64,000 bases of DNA from Taudactylus pleione. Lineage: Eukaryota > Chordata > Amphibia > Anura > Myobatrachidae. The stretch is taken from NCBI GenBank assembly GCA_031769625.1, contig JAUIMM010000115.1:16136501-16200500 (forward strand). The letters are read 5' to 3'. This document shows positions 33,148 through 45,327 of the stretch, in pieces. Every line of letters begins with the position of its first letter. The first letter of the stretch is position 1. Made by a program: the position numbers and the translations under genes. The notes beneath the pieces are model-generated. The model saw nothing but the letters and a program-made list of their open reading frames with translations, had not been told where the DNA came from and ran no database searches.

Positions 33148-33494
33148 GGGGCATATCGCGGCTAATTATCGTGGTTCTCGGAATTCGATTAGCGAGGAAT
33201 GCACGCGCGGGTGTCCCCAAGACCCCGCATGCGAGTCCCCCCTGTCGGGCTTTACCACGCACCTCATGTAGGCGCGAGGTAAAATCTGTGTGAAGCCGCC
33301 CTAATCGGCCTTGCGCTAGAGGCAATAACACACTGTTTCCTTGTTTCTCGCGGAAACAACGTGTTCCCGCGCGCGAGAGCAGATTTAACGGCGCGGGGAA
33401 AAAGCTATTTTATTGAATAGCTTTACCCCACGCCGTGGACTTTCAAGCCTCAATTACTCGCGGGAGAAGTCCCGCGGGTAATTGGATATGCCCC
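33148..33494. mobile_element. 347-bp MITE with TAT target duplication
   Basis: Ends GGGGCATATC are mirrored at the right and flanked by TAT (33145-33147, 33495-33497). The interior is rich in CG dinucleotides and imperfectly palindromic. Confidence 0.8.
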
Positions 33495-34823
33495 TATGTG
33501 TGAATGAGAGTGATTTCTCACAGTTATATACTATATGATTAACAGTGTCTATATGGGTTCCCAAGACAACAGAACCACATAGAGCAGTAACTAATAAGTG
33601 ATACATTGTACAATAATCTGTTACAGATGGCTCTCACACTGATCACTGTGTTTTCTTTTGAAATAAAACTGTGAATATAACACCTAAATGATTTTGAATG
33701 CTAGGACTGTTACTATGTAAGCTGTAAGAAACATCAAAACATTCATCTTTAGCACAGACACAAACTCTAAAGATAATTACATGTGTATTAAACACACTTT
33801 TAAGAACCAGTACAGTATATTCCCATATATACTCGACCATAATCACCAAGTCTTATGAGGTAATTATCCACTTGCCAACACCTGTTCTCAACAAACTAAC
33901 ATGTGAGAACCAATATACAAGAAACAGAAGTTATTAATTCATGCTGATATGCTAGTTATCCTATTTATGTGCACACACACAAAATTTTGTGCACTAAGGC
34001 ATGTACACAACAATAAGAATACTTAGAGAAAATATAATCAATAAGCCTTTATACTGTAAGTAAGTTATGTACTGGAACATACTTTCAGCAGTGGGGATCT
34101 CTCTGTAAATAAATACAGACGCTGTCAGAGATAATTATTGATCATAAAGTAAGAAATAATGATTGGTGTGTTAAAAAGAGATAAATGAAATAATATAGAT
34201 AGTTGTCAAATAAAGTGAAGAAGTCCAAAATGAAAACATGTCTGTAATGTATAAAAACATTGTGAATGCATAATGTTTTTTTAAATTATAACCTGAATAT
34301 ATTTCTGTATTCTTCACAAGTTGTTATTTGAATTATTACTAAAGTACTGGTTGGTGGATACAATTAAAACATATTTTAATGGTATAATTCTTCTATTGAA
34401 ATGAGTTCCCTTATTGTATTTTATCATTATGATTAATATTTATCCCATTAGACTTTTACATTATATCTATATGATTATGCCATTTATAAATTTATGACTA
34501 GTTTGTTTAAAAAAAATTATATGACAAGTATTTTTATAATATACTGTATGGTTGATTTAGCCCAGATTGCTGGCTTTCTTTCTTAAATGATAGGGTTAGT
34601 TGTCATGGTCTCATATGACAGTATGTCATGATGGCAATTCAACATTTTTAAAATTTGTTAATTTTCAAGTATATTAAAAAAAAAGGAAGATGTTCATATG
34701 AAAGTGTTTCATACATTATTCTCTTTCATTATTTATATTTGATATTCACTATGATGTAACAAGGAGCATTTATTATTACTGCCAATATAACATGAATATA
34801 AAAAGGTTCAAATTAATATATGC
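33495..34823. other. AT-rich, no gene or repeat recognised
   Basis: No coding frame longer than chance and no repeat end. This is the longest stretch in the window without a recognised element. Confidence 0.5.
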
Positions 34824-36015
34824 GATGGCTGATTGAAAAGTAATGAGACTGACTCTGTTTTTCTGTCTCATAGGTAGACGCGGAAATGGTATGTTGGTTA
34901 TTGTGATGCTCATACATTGATGTGTCTGAACCTGTGGTTGGACTGCTGTAGTCTTCTTTGTTTGGTCACAGCGAGTGGAGGATCTTCGTACGTTTCATCA
35001 TGGTGGATGAGGAAGACGTGTCTGTGAGATGTGCGATTGAAATTTGTGTTAAACTTGAAAAAAGCGGAAATAAAACTCATGCAATGTTATGACAAGCATA
35101 CAGTACAGAAACAATTAGCCGTGCTGCACTATTTTGGTGGTGGAAGCATTTCAAAGAGGGTAATAGGCGAATGACTGATGAAGCACGTTCTGGGAGACCA
35201 TCCACCATGGTTACAGGTGTCAACATTGCCAAAGCTGCGGAGATGTTGCAAAATGACAGGTTAACTTTACGCTAACTTTTGGCTTCACTTGGCATCTCAT
35301 TAGAACGGGCTCAGCATATTGTGACAAAGGAACTAAAAGTGCATCGCGTGTGTCAGGTGGGTACCCAGAAATCTCGCAGAAGAGCAGATGCGATGATGAG
35401 TTGATTCGAGCAAGAACACTGTTTGAATGTGGGAGAGGATATCCGATTACCTGACATCAATTGTGACGAATCATGGATTCGTCATTATGACCCGTAATCC
35501 AAACAATAGTCCAGTGTATGGAAATACGCAAATTCGCCTTGGCCAAAACATTCTGTGTGATTCCTTCAGCGTGTAAAGTCATGCTTCTGCTGTTCTTTGA
35601 TGCGCACGGTATGATCCTACAGGACTGGGTTCCCTAAGGACAGACAATTAATGGTGACTACTATGCAAACGTCCTGAAAACCCCTTTGCGTAGAGCCATG
35701 AGGAAGAAAAGACCAAATTTTTTGAAGAAACAGTTTTTTTGCTCCAAGACAATGCCCGACCACATGTTGCTGCTGTTTCATTGGCAGCACTGACTGAAAT
35801 AAATGAGACAGCACTGGAATACCCTCCATATAGCCCAGACTTAGTGCCCTGTGTTTTCTGGGCGTTCCCAACCCTAAAAAGACAACTGCATGGAAAGAAG
35901 TTCTCAATAGATGATGATGTGAAAAATGCCACAGCTGCAACACTAAAAGTGATATCAGAAAACAGTCTACTGTACGTCTTTGAATAGTTGTTGAAACGCT
36001 GCAAAAAATGTATTG

Positions 36016-36017
<2 letters not shown>
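34824..36017 (+). pseudogene. Mariner transposon relic 1
   Basis: The left end reads gattgaaaagtaatgagact, a mariner-like terminus. Transposase pieces follow from about 35000: VDEEDVSVRCAIE, then DESWIRHYDP (first catalytic Asp region, about 35466), LLQDNARPHVAAV (second Asp, about 35735) and YPPYSPDLVP (about 35822), where the third acidic position is replaced by Cys-Val. Many stops and frameshifts. The right end is lost at a GA microsatellite. The enzyme would cut and paste the element at TA sites. Confidence 0.85.

Positions 36018-36068
<51 letters not shown>
36018..36068. repeat. (GA)n microsatellite
   Basis: About 25 GA units at the broken 3' end of mariner relic 1. Confidence 0.95.
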
Positions 36069-36072
<4 letters not shown>

Positions 36073-36267
36073 TCGCAGGTATGTGGGTACCTAAAATGGG
36101 AATGCTTTCATAAAAAACATGATTATGAAAATTCTGAGATTTGCGCACAATACTAGAGGCTGATGGTTTACGTTTGCAAATATCTTAGGATGGTATTTAT
36201 AGGAACATGGTATACTGATTATTCTCATTCATTTCATATGGTACCACACTATTTAAAAGAAAAATGC

Positions 36268-37515
36268 GAGGGTGGTTCAATAAGTAAGGTATCAAGACCT
36301 CTCACGTGTGTAATGTTCTTTATTTCATTCTAATTTCCTGCCAGGCCAGGGCAGGTAGACCTCTGCTTCCCCTCACACCCATTAGACTGCACCTTATATC
36401 AGTCTTACAGTCCCAACATCAGTTGTAAGATGGTGGGTTGGCGGAAACATGATCAAACATTGAGGTGCATAGTGTGATCAGATTTCTGCATCTAAAGAGC
36501 ACATCAGCAGCTGAAATTCATTGTCAACTTGTCGAGGTGTACGGTTATAATGTCATCTCACGGAAACAGGTGTGGGTTTGGTGCTCTGCCTTTGATAACA
36601 GCAGGACAGATTTTTCAAGATTAGCAGCAATCTGGCTGGCCAAGTGCATCCACCACAGAAGACAATTTGTGCCACATTGAAGGTCTGATTCAGGAGTACA
36701 AACGCATTTGAGATAGTGATATTGCTGATGAACTGAACTTTTCAGTGGGTACTGTGGACAACATCGTTCATGAGCAACTGGGGTACAGGAAAAAGTGTTC
36801 ACGCTGGGTACCCAAGCAACTCACAGAAGTTCACAAAAACAATAGGATGGGATTGTCTCTCATGCACTTGACGCGGTACTATGAGGAAGGAGTGCAATTC
36901 CTGCAGTGTATTGTTACAGGCAATAAAACGTGGGTGCACATATGACACCGGAGATGAAGCAAGCATCCATGACATGGAAACACGCATAGTTCCCACCTTC
37001 AAAGAAATTCGAAACAACTCCATCAGCAAAGATGGTGATGACAACCATGTTTGGGACCACAAAGGCGTGCTTCTTGTTAATTTCCTCACCAAGGGAGATA
37101 CTGTGATTGAAGTCCGCTATTGTGACACATTGAGCTGGTTGTGGAGGGCTATTCATCAAAAGCTGCACGGTAACGCCAGGCCACACTCAGCCAACCGCAC
37201 GCATGAGTTGTTAAGGTGCTAATATTGGGAGGTACTGGACTAACCTCCCTACAGCCCTGACCTGGCACCAAGTGATTTCCATCTCTTTGGACCATTGGAG
37301 AAGATCTGGGTGAAAGGCGATTCGCAACCGGCAGTGTAGTTCAGCATTCTATGCTGTGATTGATGCCTTGGTGTACTGTTGGAACAAATGTTTATACTAG
37401 TATAGGGACTGTGTGGAAAAATAATCTGTACTATACAATTGATTGTACTGTATGTACGAGTTGAATAAATATATGCAATTAGATGTCTTGTTACCTCATT
37501 TATTGAATCACCCTC
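36268..37515 (+). pseudogene. Mariner transposon 2, both ends present, inactive
   Basis: Terminal inverted repeats of about 30 bases (GAGGGTGGTTCAATAAGTAA; mirrored GAGGGTGATTCAATAAATGA) bound 1248 bp, the normal size of a complete mariner. The transposase starts near 36465 (RFLHLKSTSAAEIH, then GYNVISRKQVWVWC). Later parts in other frames are NIVHEQLGYRKKCSRWVPKQ, TGNKTWVH where TGDETW is usual, HGNARPHSANR where HDNARPH is usual, and PPYSPDLAPSDFHLF. Two of three catalytic Asp are therefore replaced, besides stops and frameshifts. It belongs to a different mariner subfamily from relic 1. The TA duplication is worn. Confidence 0.9.
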
Positions 37516-37524
37516 ATATAATTC

Positions 37525-38405
37525 AATTCCCTCTTAAGAAGCTTTTTTGTTCAGATCACCACCTCTCAGGTCCAGTATGATCTTGCCTTTTCCATAAGCC
37601 TTTAGATGTGTGAGGTTACCATTATGATATTTTAGGAAATGTCTTGCTACAGTTGTTAGTGTTTGAACTGATCTTTCTTGGTGGTCCTAATGTTGCCCAC
37701 ATGTTCCCGAATGCAGGTCTTAGGTTGTCTGCATGTCATTCCAACATAAAGTTTAATATATGCACAAGGAATGCAATATAACACTCCTTGGGTTTTACAA
37801 TTGATGAAGTGTTCTATTTTTCTTATTTTGTAGTACTTATCAACAAATTATTGTATGGTTTTCTGTAATGACTGTGGACAAGTTTGTCTTTTAAACTAGG
37901 TGATTTCCACCAGCTGGTTTCAGGTTTGTACCTTTTAAAAAATCCTGCAAGGTCTTCATCTGTGGTTAGAATAGGTAGGTGTTTTTGCAAAATGTTCCTA
38001 ATGTTTTTCCATTGTTTATAAATAAGTTCCGGCATATCTGACTTTTGAATCTTTTGGTTTGTGTTTATCTTCTGAAGTAGGATGGATAAGTTGTTCATTG
38101 ATGGTTTTTTCCTCAGTTTCAGGTTGCTTGTTATTCTTTTATCCCTCAGTTTGAAAATTTGCTCTTCAGAAATTCTCCTATTGGAACTCCCTTAATAGTA
38201 CTGATGAGAATGGTAGCTATGAAGACTGCTGCTTGTAGCTGTTGATTTGCGGTAAGTATCTCTAGTAAGTTTTCCATCTTCTGCTACTTTGATGATAATG
38301 TAAAGAAAGAGTATTGATTTGTGATTTATTTCTAATGTTAACTTGAAGTTGAGGTCACTCTGATTTAATAAAGAGATGATAATGTTTCTTGGCACCATCG
38401 ATGTT
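37525..38405 (-). pseudogene. Penelope-like RT end with GIY-YIG endonuclease, relic
   Basis: On the minus strand, pieces in several frames follow the order seen in GIY-YIG retroelements of amphibians and fish. First is an RT end region (LNFKLTLEI, DGKLTRDTYRKSTATSS, 38192-38398). Next is a linker (QKHLPILTTDEDL and SPSLKDKLVHSHYRKP, about 37860-37990). Then comes the endonuclease with HFINCKTQGVLYCIPC, YVGMTCRQ and REHVGNIR (about 37690-37800), where GVLY and LYVG correspond to the GIY and YIG motifs. The EN would nick the target for insertion. Many stops. The 3' end abuts mariner 2, which may have inserted into it. Confidence 0.7.
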
Positions 38406-39155
38406 CTCAGAAAAAAATTACACTTGCCTTCATAGTTACTGAATGGGATATTGAGAAGTTAAATCTCCAGCCACATCCTAGACTCTCCATACAGCCTTTA
38501 CCACTTAACCGAAGAAGCTGATCCTTGTGAATGAGGTTTAGCTACAGATGCAAAGTATTAATGTTATTCAGAAGCACCATCCCACAAGAACTGCAGAGTC
38601 CAAGAGCTATTTTTGCCCAGTTGGGAGACCATCAGAAATGTTACTGCTGTGCTAGGCTCACAGAGACAAGATGTCACTGTGATGCCAGATGCTGATTTTC
38701 CACAATAAATCTCTAAGACTGGGCTAGTGTATGGCGTTTGCCTATAGTGACCCCTTCACACTGGCCATAAATAGATAAAACTGTGTTCAGAATCCAAGCA
38801 AAGGCCAGGTTAGGTGGAAAATCAGGAATGGTCAAGCTCCAGGAACAAGGTCATGGCATGAAGCCACTCAAAGACTATGCAATAGCTCAGAACTGGTGGC
38901 AATCCAGAGAATAGTCAGAATCCATGCAAACCAGAATGGGAACAAGGCAAGAATCCAGCAGCAAATACACCCATAATTCAAAGTATTGAGATAGCCAATC
39001 AAAATGATCCTAGGTTGCCCATGTGGCAGGATTGGTCATAGCTCCATTACAAGTTTGCACTGCAACTACCTGCCAAGACTATTTGTCAGTGTCCAAAGAA
39101 ATCAAGAAGCCAGCGTAGAAGGAGGAGACTTGAGATGTGTCAACCATTTGTCAGT
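38406..39155. other. No gene recognised
   Basis: Moderately complex sequence with no domain in any frame and no clear repeat ends. Confidence 0.4.
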
Positions 39156-39346
39156 CAGTAGCGGCTCCAGGCACGGGCAAGCCGGTCCGTCGCCCGGAGC
39201 ACTACTGTTGCCGGAGGGCGCAGGAAATGCCCACCTCCCTCCCAGCGCTATAGGAAATATTTAAGCTCAGGGGGGAGGGAGCGGAGGAGGGAAGGGGCGG
39301 CAACTCAGGACGGCGCTGGGCGCAGCACAGCCTAGCGCCGGCCCTG
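39156..39346. mobile_element. hAT-type MITE with 8-bp duplication
   Basis: Starts CAGTAGCGGCTCCAGGC and ends, mirrored, CAGGGCCGGCGCTAGGC. The flanks ttgtcagt (39148-39155) and atgtcagt (39347-39354) agree at seven of eight positions. GC rich, no coding capacity. Confidence 0.8.
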
Positions 39347-39471
39347 ATGTCAGTCATCGGGCAAACGTGCTGTGTGGCTAATCGGTTTATGTAATCCTTG
39401 ATTTTATGGTTGTTCTAGACATTTTAGCATGCATAACAGGCAGAGTAACTAGGGTAAGGGATTTTGGGCCT

Positions 39472-39649
39472 GGGGATCTATTTACTAAACCTTGGAAGGA
39501 GATAAAGTGAACCGAGATAAAGTACCAGCTAATCAGCTCCTAACTGTCATGTCCCAGGCTGTGTTTGAAAAATGACAGTTAGGAGCTAGTTGACTGGTAC
39601 TTTATCTCCATCTACTTTATCTACATTCAGGGCTTAGTAAATAGACCCC
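39472..39649. mobile_element. Palindromic MITE, TTTACTAA family
   Basis: Ends GGGGATCTATTTACTAA and, mirrored, GGGGTCTATTTACTAAGCC. Full-length foldback like 21167-21330, but of a diverged subfamily. Confidence 0.75.
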
Positions 39650-41597
39650 ATAGAAGGTTATCGCTTGCCAATTCCATAGTGACAGGAGTGGCAAATAGCA
39701 TAACTATGCCTCTTGACTTATCTTCTGTCAATTAATTTACAGCAGTAGTTGCCAACTATGTAGAGACTGTGCATGAGCATTTTAAGACTATGTGCAAATG
39801 TTTGGGCTCCCTCCCTCCTAAATATATGTCATATGTGCAGAAGATACAGTATGGCACAGAGGATAACAAAGAATCTGGCACAATCCCAAAGTATTAGCTA
39901 CTGTACCTTCTGCACATGCACCATATTTCTGGTGATTTGTCAGCATCATAGTTACAAAGAAATGAATGCAAACATGGCACATGTGGTTGCAAGGTACAGT
40001 GCTCACTGGGCTGGCCACCTGCAACCCTCACATGTGATGTTATAATGTCATGGGGAGGGGGCGGGACCAGGATGCTGAGCTCGGGCAGCTTTCTAGGCTG
40101 AGTGGGCTGCGCGCTGGCGGATGTTGACATCATAAAGCAGCACATGGAGATAGCGTGACACACTGGAAGGAGGAGGAGATCAGAGCGCTGCTGGCAATCA
40201 GAGGGGAGGAATAGATCAGAAAGCAAATTACTGGGACAGTCAAAGATGCCACAGTGTATTCCAATATAGCAAAGATACTCACATCCAGGTGTATAAAATG
40301 GACGCAGCAACAGGTTGTTAACAAATTGAAGGCACTACAAAAAATATTACAATAAGGTTCATGACCACAACTGCAGAAAAAGTGGTGCTGCGAGAATGGA
40401 GTGGCTATATTATGACCAATGCAATGAGGTATTTGTCAATTCTGCACTTGTAAATCCTATTGCCATTTCATCATCCAGCTATGCGTCATCACTGAGAGCG
40501 ACACCAGACAACAGCCAATGCAGCCCACCGTCACAAGTCATCCTCAACGATGTTGCAGAAATTAGCACGGACTGTGATTGAGGACACTTTCATCAATACC
40601 AATACCAACAATGATGTGGTGAATGCAAGTGCAAGCACCACAGAGACACAGCCTGCCGAACTGTATACCAACCATAAGTAGAACAGTATTTACTCTTTTA
40701 CACAGAATTTTCTCTTAACAAGAATATCATGCATTATTAATTATTCCCCATACTGTTAATTTGTTGCTTTATGTAATCACTTGTTACTAATATTAAATGC
40801 TGCTCCAACCAATCAGCTCCTGACTGTCATGTGTTTGAAAAATGACAGTGGGTCTCATTGGATGTTGCACCATTTACAATTAGTAACTATTGCTAACAAT
40901 ATTACTCCTTATTAAATATGCCCCTTAACTGTACTTAAATTCCAACTGAAGCTATATGTTTTGCAGTGTGAAGCTACAGTAGTGTGCAGGAGGGAGGTGG
41001 CCTCAAGCACATATCAGCTGACATTACATTTGTAATACATTCCGGTGTTCTTAGTAGAAATTGTACACCTGCATCCAGCCAATGGGATTGTACCTCACCA
41101 CAGATGATGAATGAAAAGCTGTGCTAAGTGTATGTTTTATGTTGCAGGTCCTAATGTGTTTTGTATTTTTCCCTATTCTAGTTTACACTATTCCTGCACG
41201 GAACAAAAAATGTCCAAGATGGACCAACCAAATCGTGCAATAACAGGAAATCTTGTCAACCAGTTGCGTGAATCGGATGCTGCAATGCAGACACAAGAGG
41301 GTGCACGACTCCAGAGCTTTTTCGACAACAAAAGAGAATTACAGAATTCCTTTCTCAGCCAGCTTTTGGTATGCATGAACGCATTTCCTGGGAAAATCAA
41401 GAATCACAGATGGCGTTTCTCAATGGTCCAGTTTCTAGATTATAGAGTCAGGCCCCATATTCACAGTATTCTCCATACTATGCAGAGGGTAATTTTCTGA
41501 ATTATAACATAGGGGAACCTTTTTTGGAAGCAAATCCATCAAATCCTCCTCATAGCAGTCCGCATGGCACTCTGCGTAGCAGTCCGCATGGCACTCC
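39650..41597. other. Unassigned region with two short plus-strand frames
   Basis: Frames at 40396-40581 and 41111-41500 have ordinary amino-acid composition; the second includes a possible helix (NLVNQLRESDAAMQTQEGAR). I recognise no domain. A MITE fragment of the TTTACTAA family lies at about 40790-40925 (caaccaatcagctcctgactg around a small loop). Confidence 0.35.
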
Positions 41598-41705
41598 ACA
41601 AGTGGAGGAGTTTTCCATAGCAACCAATCAGCTTCTACCTATCATTTTATAGAATGGACTTTATAAATGCTAGCTAGAAGTTGCTAAGGGAAACTCCTCC
41701 ACTTG
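41598..41705. mobile_element. Short foldback MITE
   Basis: The arms acaagtggaggagttttcc and, mirrored, acaagtggaggagtttccc enclose a loop with caaccaatcagcttctacct. No clear duplication. Confidence 0.65.
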
Positions 41706-42241
41706 TTCTCTACTCCACTCTTTAGAAGGCTTGATACATATCACAAAACAGAGAAAATAAAACACAAATAAAAACAACTTTTATTTTTGAACTTAATATC
41801 AAATGAGTATTTTCCCATCATTAACTATAATACATTCAATTACATAAAACGTAAACAAATAGTGATGTGATTGCATATGGGAAAAATAATAAAAAAAAAT
41901 GTTTAATACGCATTAGTTGAGTCTCAATATTTAACATTTCCAAAACTAGCAATTGATACTTATACTAGCTGCAGTACCCGGCTCGGCTAGGGTGGCAGTC
42001 GGTGATCTGTCTCTCCCTAGGCAGACGGCTCCCTCCCTCAGTGGGCTGCACTCTAGTGATCTCTGCCACTTGGACACCAGCTCCCTTGTACTGAGCTGCG
42101 CTTCCTGCACATGAACCACCTCTAGGGACTTCTACTGAGCTGGCCCCTCTGGACTCTTCAGTGACTGTCCTCTGGTATTCTCATCACTGAGGACAGTGCT
42201 GCACCCTCCCTAAATGATGGGGAGCTCCACCGATCACCATG

Positions 42242-42440
42242 CAGGGGCGCAGAGAGGGGGTGGGAGCGGGTACTATTTACCCGGGCTCAGGCTTCCGGAA
42301 GGACCTGGCGGGGGCCCGGGTCCAGCACCGCCCCCCCTCCCTCACTGTAGCCCAGCACACAGTGTGTGCTGAGCTGCAGTGGGAGACTGTTCATGGCTGC
42401 TGATCTTTACCTGGGCCAAGCAGGGCTCTCTACGCTCCTG
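42242..42440. mobile_element. hAT-type MITE
   Basis: Starts CAGGGGCGCAGAGAGG; ends, mirrored, CAGGAGCGTAGAGAGC. No matching 8-bp flanks, so the insertion may be old or rearranged. Confidence 0.65.
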
Positions 42441-42657
42441 TGCATAATGGGTCTCTAAGTAGCAGGTACACCAGCGCTTTTGTAATGGGTCTCTTCAGGT
42501 GGCAGCTGCCATATTTACTGCAGACTCTGGACTCCTCTCACTGCTCACAGCAAAAGCTCCTCTTTGGAGCATAGGACTGTAAATAATTTAGACTTGCTGA
42601 GAGCAGTGCAGGGGACCCCTCCCTGCAGCCCCCTGATGACCGATTGTGATGATCCTT

Positions 42658-42968
42658 TAGCTGGGTACACACTGGAGCAATATTGGCCTGATATGTAATT
42701 TACGGACAAATCGGAACGACCTATTGGCCAGATTGGTCAGTGTGTATGGACAATCTGCGCAATCCCATGGCCGTAAGTGATATCTTCTGGTTGGCCGTGC
42801 TGCACAGCCAACCGGATGATGTCACATTCGGCGCCATGGAAGGTAATGAAAGACGGAACGAGGGATCATTCCATCCTTCATTACATGTATACCGCGGATA
42901 TAATATGCCAGCCTGTCAAATGCCATATCGTACAGGTACACATCGCTCCTATGTGTATCCAGCTTTAG
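42658..42968. mobile_element. MITE with AGCTGGGTACACAC ends
   Basis: Ends tttAGCTGGGTACACACTGG and, mirrored, AAAGCTGGATACACATAGG, both leading to a gagcaat/gagcgat block. The flanking TTTA/TTA could be the duplication. Short frames inside are not genes. Confidence 0.65.
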
Positions 42969-43098
42969 CCTAAAAACTGCCTGGGAATATTACCTACACA
43001 GTGTGGTGAAAATGGCATCACAATCGGTTCAGTGATTTTGGAGTTTATCGCAATCATACAAACAAACAGACATTCTCATTTATAGGATGTATAGAAGA

Positions 43099-43568
43099 AT
43101 TGTGATATTTGAAGCAACTGCTAACGTTTATTCTTTTTAGAAGGAGATATATCAACGTATTAATATTTTATTGGAACCTGCTTACAGAAAATGTCAATAA
43201 AATGTATCCTTTCATCTCATCTTAGCTGCAAACTGTTCTTAATACCAGTGCCATTCTGTCATCCCTGGAGCTTCAAGGAGATAAACATACATACTAGTGC
43301 AAATTGGAAAAAAAAGAATATGGAAAATATTGCATACAATGCATTTAAGTCAATGATTTGTGATATAATGAAGAGCCTTGTTATCCACAACTCATGGAAC
43401 AGAAGATTTTTTAAAAACTGTTTTTATATCACTCTTTGAGATAGAAAATCAGAGTTTTTTGCTCTAACTATGTAAAGCCTGTGACTATCCATTTTGAGAA
43501 ATATTATCATTACAGCATGTAGTCAACAGGTGAGATTGTTTTGCTAATATTTTCCAGTATAATACTTG
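43099..43568. other. No gene recognised
   Basis: A+T-rich sequence with a short frame (43191-43439) lacking any domain. Confidence 0.4.
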
Positions 43569-43755
43569 GTGGTCTATTTACTAAGCAGTGTTTGGAGACA
43601 GAGTGAAAAGTGATAAGAAAGTGATAAGGTGCCAGCCAATCAGCTCCTAACTGCCATCTCACAGGCTGTGTTTGAAAAATGACAGTTGGGAGCTGATTGG
43701 CTGGCACCTTATACTTTTCACTCTGTCTCCTAACACTGCTTAGTAAATAGACCCC
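43569..43755. mobile_element. Palindromic MITE, TTTACTAA family
   Basis: Foldback of 187 bp, closely similar to 21167-21330 and with longer pairing arms (gataaggtgccagccaatca and its mirror). Confidence 0.85.
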
Positions 43756-43926
43756 TCAGTAATTGCCTGCACATGTGTAGCCTGTAATGAGGATGGTTAT
43801 GTGAAATTACCCAATAAAACATGATAGATTGCTATATTTGTTGGCTATCAGTAAATGTACACCTTTTCTTATGGAAAGAATGAAATAATTCACTATTTGG
43901 CATGTCTGGTCTCAAATGGGAACTTA

Positions 43927-44435
43927 GGGCCTGATTCAGAGCCGGACGCTCTGAAGGAGCGCTCGCTCTGAATCAGGGCGTTTTGTTTTTTTTGGAGTGG
44001 CCTCCTGGCCGCTCGCATAGCTGTTGGTTACCACCCACAGCTATAGCAAGTGGCCATGATGATGGTCGCGATGGTCAAGACCATCGCGACCATCGGGCTT
44101 GCAAGGAGACCCTTGTGGTAGGGTCTTGTCCATTGCAAGCCCCAGAGAGCTTTTGGCTCTAACAGAGCCGGAAGCTCTCCACTGACATCACTCGTGATGT
44201 CAGTGGGGCCGCCCCCAAATGGCAAGCGTTCCCTCGGGAACACCTCCATTTGGGCAGCCAGCCCCCCCGGCCCGCCCACCAAACGGGGCGAGACCCGAAG
44301 CGATGGATTGCCCGTCGTTAGCCGGGTCTTGCGCATGCGCACGATGGAGTCGGCTCTGTCATGCGCATGCTCTGTGGGCCACCATCAACCCGGTTGCGAG
44401 TGCTCAGTGCTTACAACCGGTTCTGAATCAGGCCC
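43927..44435. mobile_element. 509-bp MITE with TTA target duplication
   Basis: Ends GGGCCTGATTCAGAGCCGG and, mirrored, GGGCCTGATTCAGAACCGG, flanked by TTA (43924-43926, 44436-44438). The truncated relative is at 22893-23352. Confidence 0.9.
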
Positions 44436-45010
44436 TTAGAATACAAAGTAATGTTCACATCTACAAATATCTCAATGTACCCAATGTACAGTACAAACTG
44501 ACATGAACAACACTAGGTACATACAAATCAAGTAAAATATAACAAAACTTCATCAATATAAAAATCATAAACTATACTTATAATACCACAGTTATAATGA
44601 TAACAACCAAATGATAATCACATGCAATTCGCAAGCAATGTAGTTGAGTAATTATTTACAACTGTGCATGTACAAACAGTTTTCAGTGGACTTTTCGACA
44701 TTCAGAAGGTTGACATTCAGAATGTCGATACCAGAATGTTGCCAAGTTCTGAATGTCGAAAAGGGGAGGGGGCTTGGACTGCACACCCTAATTTTATACA
44801 TAATAAGAGGTGCTACTATGATAAGAGTTGTTGTACAATACAGGGAACAAAGAATACATGTGCACACTCTTTGTACTAAGAACAATGATAGTCAAAATAA
44901 CCCTGATAAGTGAGGTTCTTAGTACAATTGTCCAAAAAGTGTTTGCCCATCCTCCATGTCAAGGTGAACCCCATAAGATGGATCCCTAACATCCCTATTA
45001 CTAACACATT
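44436..45010. other. No gene recognised
   Basis: A short motif cluster at 44695-44765 (gacattcag repeated and inverted) may be a MITE remnant. Otherwise nothing is recognised. Confidence 0.35.
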
Positions 45011-45327
45011 GGGCAGTATTCAATTGTTGGCGCCAGCAGCTGTCCCCCCTGCGCAAGTCAATGGAGCTATTCAATTGTTGCTCCTGTAGGGCGCGAACAA
45101 CTGCTGGCGTTGACATATCACCTCACACCCCCCCAGGGATGATGAGCTGAATTGCGGAAAAAGTGACCCAAATCGCAATCATGCTCAGCACTTTGGTCGG
45201 GTTTAGCCGTTTAACGCGGCTAAACCCAACCACTTTGGGCGTGATTGAAAACAATTGAATATCGCCCTGCGATCTCCCATCACTTTAGACGGGAGATCGG
45301 ACATGATAAAACAATTGAATACTGCCC
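45011..45327. mobile_element. 317-bp MITE with ATT target duplication
   Basis: Ends GGGCAGTATTCAATTGTT are mirrored at the right and flanked by ATT (45008-45010, 45328-45330). Internal repeats of attcaattgttg are visible. Confidence 0.9.

Larger units (their letters stand above)
41965..43098 (+). repeat. Possible retroposon with two inserts
   Basis: Opens actagctgcagtacccggct and closes with aatcggttcagtgattttgg then aaacaaacagacattctcat and a TATAG tail. Such openings and tails are common in RTE-like or CR1-like retroposons, so the two parts may be ends of one element separated by later insertions at 42242-42440 and 42658-42968. The family assignment is a guess. Confidence 0.35.

Noticed and set aside
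41111..41500. Possible host exon or gene
   Set aside because: Frame of 129 residues without domain, conserved motif or convincing splice context; cannot be supported.
42242..42440. 8-bp target duplication for this hAT MITE
   Set aside because: The flanks tcaccatg and tgcataat do not match, so no duplication is claimed.
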